DNA of 64,000 nt from Roseofilum acuticapitatum BLCC-M154 (GTDB taxonomy: Bacteria > Cyanobacteriota > Cyanobacteriia > Cyanobacteriales > Desertifilaceae), in assembly GCF_030068475.1 (NCBI RefSeq), contig NZ_JAQOSP010000116.1, positions 1 to 64,000 of the forward strand, given 5' to 3'. Below, in pieces: positions 1 through 8,638 of this stretch; positions within the stretch are counted from its first letter, which is position 1, and each line of letters opens with the position of its first letter. Position numbers and translations under genes: made by a program. Under the pieces are notes generated by a model. That model was not told the DNA's origin. It searched no databases and saw nothing but the letters and a program-made list of their open reading frames with translations.

Positions 1-150
1 CCGCGAAGCGGAAATACCCTAATTAAAAATCCAGGGAGCAAGATGCTCCCACTCCAGTCATATCAAAGAATTCGAGGAGTGCGGGCATCTTGCCCGCTTC
101 TTAACAAATTTTCATGTCCGCTTGCGGAAACCGGACTTGATATAAGTCAA
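1..150. repeat. Palindromic repeat element, composite copy 1
   Basis: A composite of three short palindromic modules: CCGCGAAGCGG at the left edge, GGGAGCAAGATGCTCCC, and GCGGGCATCTTGCCCGC, followed by CCGCTTGCGG and ending in CCGGACTTGATAT. The same modules in the same order recur near 24.2, 30.6-30.9, 56.3 and 59.3 kb. No gene is seen here. It is probably cut by the left window edge. Confidence 0.85.
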
Positions 151-151
151 T

Positions 152-180
152 GAGTAAGGTGGGCAGTGCCCACCCTACTT
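152..180. terminator. Inverted repeat GGTGGGCA..TGCCCACC, possible terminator
   Basis: The arms GGTGGGCA and TGCCCACC form a near-perfect hairpin just past the 3' end of the leftward carboxypeptidase gene. The surrounding GTA(A/G)GGTGGGCA pattern is also a dispersed repeat in many cyanobacteria, so it may be a repeat acting as a terminator. There is no clear T-run. Confidence 0.4.
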
Positions 181-225
181 GTTAGTGTCTCTTTTCCCAT
201 TAATCTGGACTTCATATTACTTTTG

Positions 226-1623
226 CTATTGTACTTTTTGAATCCGAGATCCAGTGACTGGGGACAAACTGGGTTTTAAGTTTTCCGGTAAACGTGATAC
301 AGCTCCCCATTGGCTCACGAATTGACTAAGAAAGGCTTCTTGCTCTGGGCGAAAATCTTCGTAATAGCTGCCACCATTAAATATGGCAAACCAAATAACC
401 CCCTTTTGGCTGGTGGGTAAGGCTCCAGCTAAGGTGCTGACGGCATAGAGACTGCCTGATTTAACGACGGCAAATTGAGGTAAGGAGCGGGAGTTTAAGA
501 TGCCTTCATCTTGTCCGACAATGGCGACGACATCACCAACCGTCATTTGATGGGGCTGTAAAAGTTTCTCAATTCCTAAGAATAAACCGATCGCCGCTCG
601 TGGGGACATTTGGTTTTCTTCCCCTAATCCCGACCCATTAATCAGTTTGATCTCGGCTGGGGGAATACCGGCTAAAGCAGCAGATTTTTGAGCGACTATT
701 CCTGCTCCTCCCACCATGCGGGCGAACATTTCAGCCATGGGGTTATTGCTGTATTGGTTCATTTTTTTCAGCAGTTCAGCCACGGGTAGGGAGGAATAGC
801 GCAGGAGGGGTTTAATATTAGTGGGGGCAGTGGTGACGGTTCTGACCAAGCCTCCGGCGCTCAGTGCGGGTTGTGGGGTGTCTGCGGGTAGGGTTTCATA
901 CTGCATGTAGGCTTGATCGGGCCAAAGCTGTACATTTAAGCCTTGGCGTAAGAGAGCGCCGGAGGTTTTGGGATTGTCTTCATAGTTCATGTAAAATGAA
1001 CCGACGATGACTAGATCTCCGGTGACTTGTTTGATTCCCATCTCGGTTAAGGCATTGCCGAGGGCGATCGCATCTTCCCAGACAAAAAACGGGTCGCGAT
1101 CGCCGATAATCACTAAATCCCCCTGAATTACTCCATTTTGTAGGGTTCCGGTATAGCCAATTTGGGTAACAAATTGATGTTTGGGGCCAAAAGTGTCTAA
1201 TACCGCTAGGGTGGTAGCAATTTTGGTCACCGAAGCAGCCGGTAAAGGGGTTGTACCTTGATGATTAGCCAGTAAAGTATCTTCCGACTGCATCCATACA
1301 CCTTGACTAGCTTTGGCATAGCCTTTGGTCGCCATAGTATCAAGCATTTGCTGCACTTGGGCATTCACCTGGGGATCGGGATTTTCGGGGGCAGCCAGTT
1401 GGGTAGTTGGTGCTGCCACAGGGGTTGGACTCGGTGAAGGGCTGGGGGTTACCGCTTCCGGAGTTGTAGGTACATTCGGTTGAGACACATCTGGGGGAGG
1501 TGCTGGCGGTATAAAAGCATCTTCAGATTCACAGCCGATCAATCCTAACGTGGCGATCGCCGGTAAAATCATTCCAGCACCCATACGAGAAACCAAACGC
1601 AACATCATTAACTTTCTCTCCAT
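226..1623 (-). CDS. D-alanyl-D-alanine carboxypeptidase, PBP4/peptidase S13-like lipoprotein
   Basis: A 465-residue penicillin-binding-protein-type serine peptidase expected to trim or cleave peptidoglycan peptides outside the inner membrane. The N-terminus has a hydrophobic segment ending in a lipobox-like LIGC, so it is probably a lipoprotein. A long Pro/Ser/Thr linker with SPSPSPTP follows (about residues 38-75). The three active-site motifs are visible: SVTK (SxxK) near residue 130, YSNN (SxN) near 290, and KSGS (KTG-like) near 390. The KTG motif is KSG, a tolerated variant. The ATG start precedes the signal directly. The gene is transcribed alone, leftward, with a repeat-rich 3' flank. 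The family assignment is solid; whether it is a carboxypeptidase or an endopeptidase cannot be told. Confidence 0.85.
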   Translation of the reverse strand: MERKLMMLRLVSRMGAGMILPAIATLGLIGCESEDAFIPPAPPPDVSQPNVPTTPEAVTPSPSPSPTPVAAPTTQLAAPENPDPQVNAQVQQMLDTMATKGYAKASQGVWMQSEDTLLANHQGTTPLPAASVTKIATTLAVLDTFGPKHQFVTQIGYTGTLQNGVIQGDLVIIGDRDPFFVWEDAIALGNALTEMGIKQVTGDLVIVGSFYMNYEDNPKTSGALLRQGLNVQLWPDQAYMQYETLPADTPQPALSAGGLVRTVTTAPTNIKPLLRYSSLPVAELLKKMNQYSNNPMAEMFARMVGGAGIVAQKSAALAGIPPAEIKLINGSGLGEENQMSPRAAIGLFLGIEKLLQPHQMTVGDVVAIVGQDEGILNSRSLPQFAVVKSGSLYAVSTLAGALPTSQKGVIWFAIFNGGSYYEDFRPEQEAFLSQFVSQWGAVSRLPENLKPSLSPVTGSRIQKVQ

Positions 1624-1723
1624 TACCGATTACCAGCGCTACTCAAACCTTACCACTTTTTGCAGGTTATTTTTGACCACAGAGACACAAAGAACACTAA
1701 GAGATGATGGTAGCTTGAAGGTT

Positions 1724-3235
1724 TTAAGTTTTAAGCGCTTTTTTCGGGCGCTGTAAGGGGTTCATTCTTGCTTCTAACCATTTAAAGGCAAAGGAGGAGA
1801 GGGTGGTTAAGATCAGATACATGAAAGCGACGGCGAGATAAATTTCAAAGGCTCGATAGGTCGTTGCTACCATCAGTTGTCCTTGGCGGAAGAGTTCTTC
1901 AAAGCCAATGACAGCAACTAAACTGGTGTCTTTAACTAGGGTAATGAATTCGTTGCCTAAAGGGGGTAACATGCGCCGTAAGGCTTGGGGAAAGATGACA
2001 TCTTGCAGGGTTTGTAGGGGACTCATGCCCAGGGATTGACAGGCTTCCCATTGACCTTTATCAATGGATTCAATGCCACCGCGCATGATTTCGGCGAGGT
2101 AGGCGGCGACGTTTAAGCTTAGGGCTAAGACGGCGGCGGGGAAGCGATCGAAGCTAAAGTCTAGACCTAATTCTCGGAATAAGCCGGGTAGTCCAAAGTA
2201 GATCATGAAGAGTTGGACGAGCATGGGGGTTCCCCGGAAGAAGTCTACATAAATGCGGCAGAGCAGGCGCAGGGGTTTGTAGGGGGAGATGAGGGCGATC
2301 GCCACTGCTGTGCCGCCAATTAAGCCAAAGCCAAAGGAAAGGGCAGTCAGCAGTAAGGTGATGGTGGAGCCTTGAACTAAGTTAGCAAAGAGTTTGCCCC
2401 AGTCGAACGTAATCACTTGTTCGGTTTCGAGGGAGGGAGGAACTAGGGGTAATTCAGGGGGTTCGCCAGCAAACCAGGTTTGATAAACAGCTCGATATCC
2501 GCCATTTTGAATCAGTAATTCTATGGCGTTATTGATGTCATCTATATAAGGGGAGTCTTTAGGTAGGGCAATGCCATAGTATTCTTCGGTGACTAATTCT
2601 CCGACGACTTTTACGCCTTGTAATCCGGCTTCTTTGATGGCATATAAGGTGACTGGGCCATCATTAACTACGGCATCGACTTTGCCATTGATGAGTTCTT
2701 GTAGGGCTAAGGATGCGGAATCAAAGGAACTGACGGTTGCGCCTTCTATGGTGCTGGCTTGCTGGGCCCCCGTTGTACCAATTTGAACGGCGATCCGTTT
2801 GCCTTCTAAGTCTTCAAAGCTTTGAATATCGGTGTTATCGTTTTGAACGGCGATCGCCAAACCCGCTTTAAAGTAGGGACGAGAAAAGGATATGGTTTGC
2901 GCTCGTTCTGCGGTGATCGTCATGCCACTAATGGCAGCATCTACGGTGTTGGATTGGAGGGCGGGAATAATGCCATCAAAGGGTAAGCTGATAAATTCAA
3001 TGTTCAGTTCAGCCGCTTCACCAATGGCTTTCATCAGATCGATATCAAAGCCAATCAAGTCTCCCGTGGCTTGATCTTGCATTTCAAAGGGGGGAAAGGT
3101 GGGTTCGGTGGCGACTTGGAGGGTGGGGGGGGATTGGGCAATGCTGGATACACTGGTGAAGAGGACGACCAGCAGACAACTGGCGATCGCCAGAAAAACC
3201 TGTATTTTGCGGGTGAATCCCTTACTCCCCATCAT
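1724..3235 (-). CDS. Polar amino-acid ABC transporter, fused substrate-binding protein and permease
   Basis: One polypeptide carries both the periplasmic binding domain and the membrane permease of a glutamine/polar amino-acid importer. After a signal/TM segment (about residues 10-35), residues 38-265 form a family-3 solute-binding domain (FPPFEMQDQATGDLIGFDID, then the GTTGAQQ region). Residues 285-500 form a HisM/GlnP-type permease with several TM helices and an EAA-like loop (RGGIESIDKGQWEACQSLGM). The first possible start is TTG; I chose the ATG six bases downstream. The ATPase gene lies divergently next door with an NtcA-like site between, so the two probably form one nitrogen-regulated transporter. 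The fused architecture is known in several bacterial phyla. Confidence 0.88.
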   Translation of the reverse strand: MMGSKGFTRKIQVFLAIASCLLVVLFTSVSSIAQSPPTLQVATEPTFPPFEMQDQATGDLIGFDIDLMKAIGEAAELNIEFISLPFDGIIPALQSNTVDAAISGMTITAERAQTISFSRPYFKAGLAIAVQNDNTDIQSFEDLEGKRIAVQIGTTGAQQASTIEGATVSSFDSASLALQELINGKVDAVVNDGPVTLYAIKEAGLQGVKVVGELVTEEYYGIALPKDSPYIDDINNAIELLIQNGGYRAVYQTWFAGEPPELPLVPPSLETEQVITFDWGKLFANLVQGSTITLLLTALSFGFGLIGGTAVAIALISPYKPLRLLCRIYVDFFRGTPMLVQLFMIYFGLPGLFRELGLDFSFDRFPAAVLALSLNVAAYLAEIMRGGIESIDKGQWEACQSLGMSPLQTLQDVIFPQALRRMLPPLGNEFITLVKDTSLVAVIGFEELFRQGQLMVATTYRAFEIYLAVAFMYLILTTLSSFAFKWLEARMNPLQRPKKALKT

Positions 3236-3307
3236 CCTCAACCCTCTCCTCTAGATAGAATCACGTTAGACCGTTGTTTAGTATCGACGGTTGATTCTGC
3301 AATAAAA

Positions 3308-3321
3308 GTAATGGCGGATAC
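3308..3321 (+). promoter_or_regulatory. NtcA-type operator GTA-N8-TAC with a -10 box
   Basis: GTAATGGCGGATAC matches GTA-N8-TAC exactly. A TAN3T-type -10 (TATCTT, 3345-3350) follows 23 bases later, the layout of class II NtcA-activated promoters. The start codon of the ABC ATPase is at 3385. The site also faces the divergent permease gene. Binding itself is inferred. Confidence 0.55.
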
Positions 3322-3384
3322 ATTTTATCGATAGAGGATTTAGATATCTTAAAACCCAACTCCCCTAACGATGGTTTAAAAACT

Positions 3385-4137
3385 ATGGTCAACTCAGCAA
3401 CTGCCGTTATTGAATGTCAAGACTTACACAAAAGCTTTCACGATCTGGAAGTGCTAAAAGGAGTGACAACGACACTGCATGAAGGGGATGTGGTGTCAGT
3501 GATTGGCCCTTCTGGATGTGGTAAAACGACATTTTTACGGTGTTTAAATCGTCTGGAGTCGATCAATAAAGGACGCTTGGAAGTAATGGGGATTGATATT
3601 TCCCATGCCCAAGTGAGTCAAGCTACCCTGCGCCAACTTCGCAGTCGGGTGGGGATGGTGTTTCAGCATTTTAATTTGTTTCCCCATTTAACGGTTTTAC
3701 AAAATTTGATGCTTGCCCCCATTAAGGTCTTAAAAGAATCGGAATCGGAGTGTCGAGAACGGGCGATTCATTACTTAGAAAAAGTCGGGTTAGGCAATAA
3801 GGCAGCGTTTTATCCGGAGCAGCTTTCGGGGGGACAAAAGCAACGGGTGGCGATCGCCCGCAGCTTATGCATGAAACCCAGTGTTTTACTGTTTGATGAA
3901 CCCACCAGTGCCCTCGATCCGGAGTTAGTGGGGGAAGTCCTCAGCGTCATGAAGCAACTCGCGCAAGAGGGAATGACAATGGTGGTCGTCACCCATGAGA
4001 TGCAATTTGCGCGGGAAGTCTCTAATAAGGTGCTATTTTTCCACCAAGGCATTATTGAAGAGTCGGGCGATCCACAAGCGCTCTTTACCCAACCGAAGAG
4101 CGATCGGCTCAAATCTTTCCTCAGCCGTATTAGTTAG
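3385..4137 (+). CDS. Polar amino-acid ABC transporter, ATP-binding protein (GlnQ-like)
   Basis: A 250-residue ABC ATPase, the usual length for GlnQ/HisP. Walker A is GPSGCGKTT near residue 42; the Q-loop is in [13 protein letters not shown]; the signature is [15 protein letters not shown]; Walker B is [14 protein letters not shown]; the switch histidine is in [10 protein letters not shown]. It powers uptake through the fused binding-protein/permease encoded divergently from it. It lies just downstream of the GTA-N8-TAC site, which suggests induction under nitrogen limitation. The family is clear; the exact substrate is not. Confidence 0.92.
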   Translation: MVNSATAVIECQDLHKSFHDLEVLKGVTTTLHEGDVVSVIGPSGCGKTTFLRCLNRLESINKGRLEVMGIDISHAQVSQATLRQLRSRVGMVFQHFNLFPHLTVLQNLMLAPIKVLKESESECRERAIHYLEKVGLGNKAAFYPEQLSGGQKQRVAIARSLCMKPSVLLFDEPTSALDPELVGEVLSVMKQLAQEGMTMVVVTHEMQFAREVSNKVLFFHQGIIEESGDPQALFTQPKSDRLKSFLSRIS

Positions 4138-4171
4138 AGTTAAGCTTAAGGAAGATAACAACCACTCTTCC

Positions 4172-4378
4172 ATGAATTCTAACCTTCTCAAACCCAGTTT
4201 ATTTGGGATTCAATATTCCAATCGAGATTTTACACGAAAAGAAGCTTGGGGTAAAAATTGCTTTAATTCTTCGTTTCCAGCTTCTCTTTGTGCTTATTTA
4301 CATAGTCGTAATTTAGACAATATCTACCTGAAACTCAATTCCAATTTAGCCGTTGAGCATTCCACTGAAGCACAATGA
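4172..4378 (+). pseudogene. Truncated HindVP-type restriction endonuclease (N-terminal stub)
   Basis: A 68-codon frame from ATG 4172 whose stop overlaps the methyltransferase start as ATGA (4375-4378). The translation contains YSNRDFTRKEAWGKN and FNSSFPASLCAYL, then a run resembling NLxxxYLKLxxNLxxxH. I recognise this as the conserved N-terminus of HindVP/HgiDI-type endonucleases (GRCGYC family), which normally run to several hundred residues; this one stops at the start of the methylase. The catalytic part is therefore missing. It reads as a deletion that fused the remains of R directly to M. The family match is from memory and should be checked by search. Confidence 0.72.
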
Positions 4379-5322
4379 AAACAGTAGACTTATTTGCTGG
4401 ATGTGGAGGAATGTCATTAGGATTTCAAGAGGCTGGATTTAATCTAGTAGCCGCTTTTGATATCTGGGAAAAAGCCATACAAACCTATCAAGAAAATTTT
4501 GATCATCCCATTTTCAAACAAGATCTATCTGCTGTAGATGCTTACGAGAGAGTAAGCCATTTTCAACCAGAAATGATTATTGGGGGGCCTCCTTGCCAAG
4601 ATTTCTCTAGTGCAGGGAAACGGGATGAAAGTCTAGGTCGCGCTAATCTGACACTTAGTTTTGCTCATATTGTTGTGAAGCTTAAACCCCAATGGTTTGT
4701 AATGGAAAATGTAGCTAGAATTTCTAAAAGCCAGATTCTAAAAATTGCATATAACCAATTCAAAAAAGTTGGATATGGACTTACCTCTTGTATTCTAGAT
4801 GCCAGTTATTGCAGTGTTCCACAAACGAGAAAGCGCTATTTTTTGATTGGTCATTTACAGGGTAAAGATGATGCTCTAAAGCCAATTTTGCAAAAAAATA
4901 AATCTGAGAAGCCGATGACTGTGTTTGATTATTTAGGGGAAAGTTTAGGCATTGAATGTTTTTATCGTCATCCCAGAAGTTATAAGAGGAGAGGTGTGTT
5001 TAGTATTTATGAACCGAGTCCTACCATTCGGGGAGTCAATCGTCCCGTTCCTAAAACTTATCAAAAACATCCAGGAGATGCCGGAGATATCGATCAACAT
5101 TTAAGAGCTTTAACTACTTTAGAACGCAGCTATTTACAAACCTTTCCAAAAACATTCAAGTTTCAAGGGAATAAATCTGAATTAGAGCAAATGATTGGCA
5201 ATGCAGTCCCCGTAAAATTAGCTGAGTATGTGGCTTTATGTATTAGAGAATATTTAGTTACTGGCGATCCCTTAACCCAACATAATGTTAATAAAGGTTC
5301 AATAACTATGGGGATATACTAA
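4375..5322 (+). CDS. DNA (cytosine-5) methyltransferase
   Basis: A 315-residue C5 methyltransferase. Motif I is DLFAGCGGMSLGFQEAGF (residues 4-21); motif IV with the catalytic Cys is GGPPCQDFSSAG (near 70); motif VI is MENV; motif VIII is QTRKRYF; motifs IX-X are near RGVNRPVP and GNAVPVKLAEYV. The variable region between VIII and IX is short. The gene overlaps the preceding restriction-enzyme stub by four bases and the next methylase by one (TAATG), so the three are probably co-transcribed. By the HindVP-like neighbour the target may be GRCGYC; that is inference. The A+T-rich codons differ from the surrounding genes, which suggests acquisition by transfer. Confidence 0.93.
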   Translation: MKTVDLFAGCGGMSLGFQEAGFNLVAAFDIWEKAIQTYQENFDHPIFKQDLSAVDAYERVSHFQPEMIIGGPPCQDFSSAGKRDESLGRANLTLSFAHIVVKLKPQWFVMENVARISKSQILKIAYNQFKKVGYGLTSCILDASYCSVPQTRKRYFLIGHLQGKDDALKPILQKNKSEKPMTVFDYLGESLGIECFYRHPRSYKRRGVFSIYEPSPTIRGVNRPVPKTYQKHPGDAGDIDQHLRALTTLERSYLQTFPKTFKFQGNKSELEQMIGNAVPVKLAEYVALCIREYLVTGDPLTQHNVNKGSITMGIY

Positions 5323-6209
5323 TGGGTAAACGAATTGCTTTTGGGTGGTATGGTGGAAAATTTAATCATCTTAACTGGCTTCTTCCTTTATTGCCAGAAG
5401 CCACCCATTATTGTGAACCATTTGCGGGATCTGCGGCGGTTCTCCTCAATCGTAAACCTTCTCCTGTAGAAACTTATAATGATATTGATGGAGAAGTGGT
5501 CAACTTTTTTCGCGTTTTGCGCGACCAAAAAGAAGACATCATTCAAGCCATTGGATTAACGCCTTTTTCCAGAGAAGAACTGAGAATTGCTGTTGAAGAA
5601 CCCAGGGAAAATTGCTCAGAACTCGAAAGAGCAAGGCGTTTTTTCGTTCGCGCTCGTCAGGTGAGAACGGGACTTGCTCAAACCGCTAGTGCTGGAAGAT
5701 GGGCCCATTGTAAGCTCACCAGTCGAGCAGGTATGGCAGGAGCGGTTTCCCGTTGGTTAGGTTCTGTTGAAGGACTCTCGGAGATTGTACAAAGACTGTT
5801 ACGGGTGCAAATTGAACAGGGCAGAGCCATAGAAGTGATTGGGCGATATGATAGTCTAGACACCTTATTTTACTGCGATCCTCCTTATCCCCATGATACA
5901 CGAGGCGATCGCCATGCCTATGCATACGAAATGACGGATGATGATCATCGAGAATTAGCCGCAGTTTTGAACCAGGTTCAGGGAAAAGTAGCGATATCCG
6001 GCTATGATTGCAATCTCTTTGCTCATCTTTACAAAGATTGGAACCGTATTGAAGCACCCTCCAAACAATGTTTATCTGTTAAACAACCTCGGACAGAGGT
6101 ACTTTGGACAAATTATGATATTCCAAAACAGGGAAGTACATGCCAGAACCCATCGACATCCTCAATGCCGCTTTTAGACAAGCTAATGCCAACTTACACT
6201 CCTCATTGA
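5322..6209 (+). CDS. DNA adenine-N6 methyltransferase, D12/Dam class
   Basis: A 295-residue D12-class methylase. The SAM-binding motif FGWYGGKFNH is near the N-terminus, followed by YCEPFAGSAAVLLN (motif I) and the catalytic FYCDPPYPHD near residue 188. NYDIP marks the usual C-terminal end of the family, and about 25 extra residues follow. Its ATG shares a base with the stop of the C5 methylase. Its 3' end overlaps by 70 bases the start of a second restriction-enzyme-like stub. It is either an orphan left from a type II system or the solitary GATC-type methylase common in cyanobacteria; the local context favours the first. The target sequence cannot be read from the sequence. Confidence 0.9.
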   Translation: MGKRIAFGWYGGKFNHLNWLLPLLPEATHYCEPFAGSAAVLLNRKPSPVETYNDIDGEVVNFFRVLRDQKEDIIQAIGLTPFSREELRIAVEEPRENCSELERARRFFVRARQVRTGLAQTASAGRWAHCKLTSRAGMAGAVSRWLGSVEGLSEIVQRLLRVQIEQGRAIEVIGRYDSLDTLFYCDPPYPHDTRGDRHAYAYEMTDDDHRELAAVLNQVQGKVAISGYDCNLFAHLYKDWNRIEAPSKQCLSVKQPRTEVLWTNYDIPKQGSTCQNPSTSSMPLLDKLMPTYTPH

Positions 6210-6361
6210 TTGATGATATCAATATTAGACAAGCTGCTAACTATATCGGAATACTACTAATGGGTTCAGAAGCAGGCAAGATGCTCGCATTCCTGTTGCA
6301 GTGTGGGAGAGTCTTGCTCCCTAATTCCTTAATTAGGGTTGTTTTTCTGGACTTGATATGA
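6140..6361 (+). pseudogene. Probable restriction endonuclease N-terminal stub, ended by a repeat
   Basis: A 73-codon frame beginning inside the adenine methylase. Only about the first 40 codons look like protein: an SLIDDINIRQAANYI segment resembles the N-terminal helix of several type II endonucleases of the kind that continue with NRA..R.L..C.LAK. From about 6262 the frame runs into the GGCAAGATGCTCGC repeat, and the TGA comes from the repeat terminus TTGATATGA. So the gene appears truncated by repeat insertion or deletion. The family call is tentative, from memory of weak motifs. Confidence 0.4.
6262..6361. repeat. Palindromic repeat element, degenerate copy 2
   Basis: It contains GGCAAGATGCTCGCATTCCT, a decayed GGGAGAGTCTTGCTCCC module and TAATTAGGGTTGTTT, ending in GGACTTGATATGACT. 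This is the same module order as the copies near 30.6-30.8 kb but with several mismatches. It ends three codons before the 3' end of the converging SelD-like gene. Confidence 0.7.
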
Positions 6362-6366
6362 CTCAG

Positions 6367-8604
6367 TTATTCCTCATTAACACTTAACTGGATGGGGGGC
6401 AGATCGCCAGAGGGAAGATGAACTTCACCGATAATAGCGCTTTGGGTATAGCCTAAATCTTGCAGGAGTTTTAAGCATTCATCCGCTTGAGGTTGGGGAA
6501 CTCCTGCAACTAATCCCCCAGACCATTGAGGATCGAAGAGGAGGGGATAAAGGGGATGGGAGCTAAAACTAGAACTATTTTGCAAATAGCGATCGCTCCC
6601 CTGGTTTTGCTCATAGAATGGACTCAACTCCATTTGATGTAAACTCTCTGATGCTCCTTCTAAAACTGGGAGACAATCCAAATTAAGGCTCAGACTCACA
6701 GAACCGAAATCCACCATTGTTCCTAGATGTGCCAATAAACCCAAATTTCCCACTGCGGTGCAAGCGGTGGCCCCGGTTTCCACAAAGGTTAGGGATGCGG
6801 GATAATTGGATTGGGTCATCGTCGCGATCGCCCCTTCTAACCATCTTGCCCGACCCTTATACTGCTCTTGAGCCGCTAGGAGAGCGCCAACCCCTAGGGG
6901 TTTAGTCAGGATTAATACTTGTCCCGGTTGTAATTTTTGGGGATGTAAAAGCTGTTCGGGATAGGCATAACCTTGACTGGCAAATCCCAAGGATAAACTC
7001 GGCCCCAAAGAAGCACGACATCCGACCAACTGGGTTTGACTAACCATCAGCGCTTTTAGAACTCCAGAGATCAGTTGATAGAGGGTTTCTTCCTGTTGCG
7101 GGGGGAGACTATTGGGCAATTCTATCCAACCTAATAGACTGTGGGGAGTTGCACCCCTGGCCAAAATGGGATTCAAACAATGATGGGTGGCCGATATGCC
7201 GAATACATAGGGATCGCGCAGACGATCAGTGAGTAAATCCATACTCTCGATTAGGATACCCGGACTGACCGATGAGAGGGCTAAATTGGCCCCAGGATGG
7301 GTGATATTGATTAAGGATTCTAACTTGGGTTTTTCGGTAATAATCCGTTGGATGGCTGAAGATATGCGCTCTGGGGGAATAGGAAGGGGAGTGAAGGGGG
7401 GAGCAGTGGGCGATCGCCCCAAATCCTCAAACTGAGCCATAAATCGGCGATCGATCCAATCCTTCCAGTGCCAGAGGAGCGGGTTGGGCCCCAGTCCCCA
7501 CTTACCCCAAGAGGCGATCGCCTTCCCATCCCCCGTACCAATTAACCCTAAGATCTGCTCTTGGGGGCGATAGGGTTTCGGTGCTTTCCCCAAAGCAGCC
7601 TGTTTCAAATTTTCATATAAAGGCTTGCCTTGGCGCACCGCAAACACCCCCGCCTTGGGGCGCGTATAATTCACCATGGTAGCAATATCGCCAGCCGCAA
7701 ACACCTGGGGATGGGAAATCGACTCAAGAGAATCCTTGACTAAAATAAACCCATCCTTATCGGTGGCTAAACCGGCCGCCTTTAACCAGGGGGGAGCCGA
7801 AGCTTGAGTCACCCAAAAGATGCGATCGCACTCTAAGCTAAATCCAGACTCACACTGAATTCCCTGCTCTGAAACCTGGCTCACCCGTTCCCCTAAATGC
7901 AATTGAATATCCCGTTTCCCCATTAACTGGGTAAGCCGTTTACGCACCACTCGGTTATGGGAAGGCATAATCTCTTGCCCCTGATGGAACAAATGAATTT
8001 CGGGAAACGAAGCCGTATACATGACAAAAGAAGCGTCAATATTCCGCATTCCCCCCGTCGCTTGTCGGCACACAAATAAACCCTGTTGCATCGTCAGGGC
8101 TAACTCAACGCCCCCTGCACCTGCGCCCACAATGGCTAGTTTTAGGGTTTTGGTCGGATGACGGGCAAAGGCTTCAATGGTCTCTCGCCAACGGTTGAGA
8201 AACTGGGAAACCGGTTTAGCGGGTATAGCATACTTATCCGCTCCAGGCACTTGGAGTTGGTTGGGGGTACTGCCAATATCAATCGAGAGCAGGTCAAAGC
8301 GGACGGGGGGACGATGGGCAAGAGAGACTTGGTTGCGCTTTAAGTCTAGACCAATGGCCTGATCTCGGTACAGTTGGGCCCCAGCAAATTGACAGAGATG
8401 GTGTAGGTCGATGTGAGTTTGGTCAAAGCTGTAAAACCCGGCAATATGCCCCGGTAACATCCCAGAATAGGGGGTGTGTAGGGTATCGGTAATTAGGGTA
8501 AGACGCACGCCTGGAATGGGATTGAGAGCAAACTGACGAAGGGCGATCGCATGGGCGTGTCCTCCACCAATCAATACAATTTCTTTGCTCAGGGTCTGGG
8601 CCAT
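6367..8604 (-). CDS. NADH-dehydrogenase-like/selenide-water-dikinase-like fusion protein
   Basis: A 745-residue fusion. Residues 1-390 are a pyridine-nucleotide-disulfide oxidoreductase: FAD motif IGGGHAHA at 11-18, second nucleotide motif VGAGAGGVEL near 160, and FAD-closing FAAGDIATM near 300. Residues 440-745 are a PurM/SelD-type ATP-binding domain: DPYVFGISATHHCLNPILA, then QVLILTKPLGVGALLAA. Known cyanobacterial fusions carry a catalytic GCGAK-like Cys/Lys motif at the junction; here that stretch (about 405-440) has no Cys and no such motif. Selenophosphate synthesis is therefore doubtful and the domain may have another role. It stands alone, leftward, followed after about 35 bases by a radical SAM gene on the same strand. 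Confidence 0.82.
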   Translation of the reverse strand: MAQTLSKEIVLIGGGHAHAIALRQFALNPIPGVRLTLITDTLHTPYSGMLPGHIAGFYSFDQTHIDLHHLCQFAGAQLYRDQAIGLDLKRNQVSLAHRPPVRFDLLSIDIGSTPNQLQVPGADKYAIPAKPVSQFLNRWRETIEAFARHPTKTLKLAIVGAGAGGVELALTMQQGLFVCRQATGGMRNIDASFVMYTASFPEIHLFHQGQEIMPSHNRVVRKRLTQLMGKRDIQLHLGERVSQVSEQGIQCESGFSLECDRIFWVTQASAPPWLKAAGLATDKDGFILVKDSLESISHPQVFAAGDIATMVNYTRPKAGVFAVRQGKPLYENLKQAALGKAPKPYRPQEQILGLIGTGDGKAIASWGKWGLGPNPLLWHWKDWIDRRFMAQFEDLGRSPTAPPFTPLPIPPERISSAIQRIITEKPKLESLINITHPGANLALSSVSPGILIESMDLLTDRLRDPYVFGISATHHCLNPILARGATPHSLLGWIELPNSLPPQQEETLYQLISGVLKALMVSQTQLVGCRASLGPSLSLGFASQGYAYPEQLLHPQKLQPGQVLILTKPLGVGALLAAQEQYKGRARWLEGAIATMTQSNYPASLTFVETGATACTAVGNLGLLAHLGTMVDFGSVSLSLNLDCLPVLEGASESLHQMELSPFYEQNQGSDRYLQNSSSFSSHPLYPLLFDPQWSGGLVAGVPQPQADECLKLLQDLGYTQSAIIGEVHLPSGDLPPIQLSVNEE

Positions 8605-8638
8605 GGGTTTAGAGCATATAAAACTGAACTATAGTTTA

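Noticed and set aside
3071-3334. 87-codon frame across the transporter promoter
   Set aside because: It is antisense to the binding-protein N-terminus and runs through the NtcA-type site; no ribosome-binding site or motif.
5322-6209. Solitary Dam-type (GATC) methylase related to HIP1 maintenance
   Set aside because: Attractive because HIP1 contains GATC, but overlap with a C5 methylase and an endonuclease-like stub fits a decayed R-M system better; the target cannot be read from sequence.
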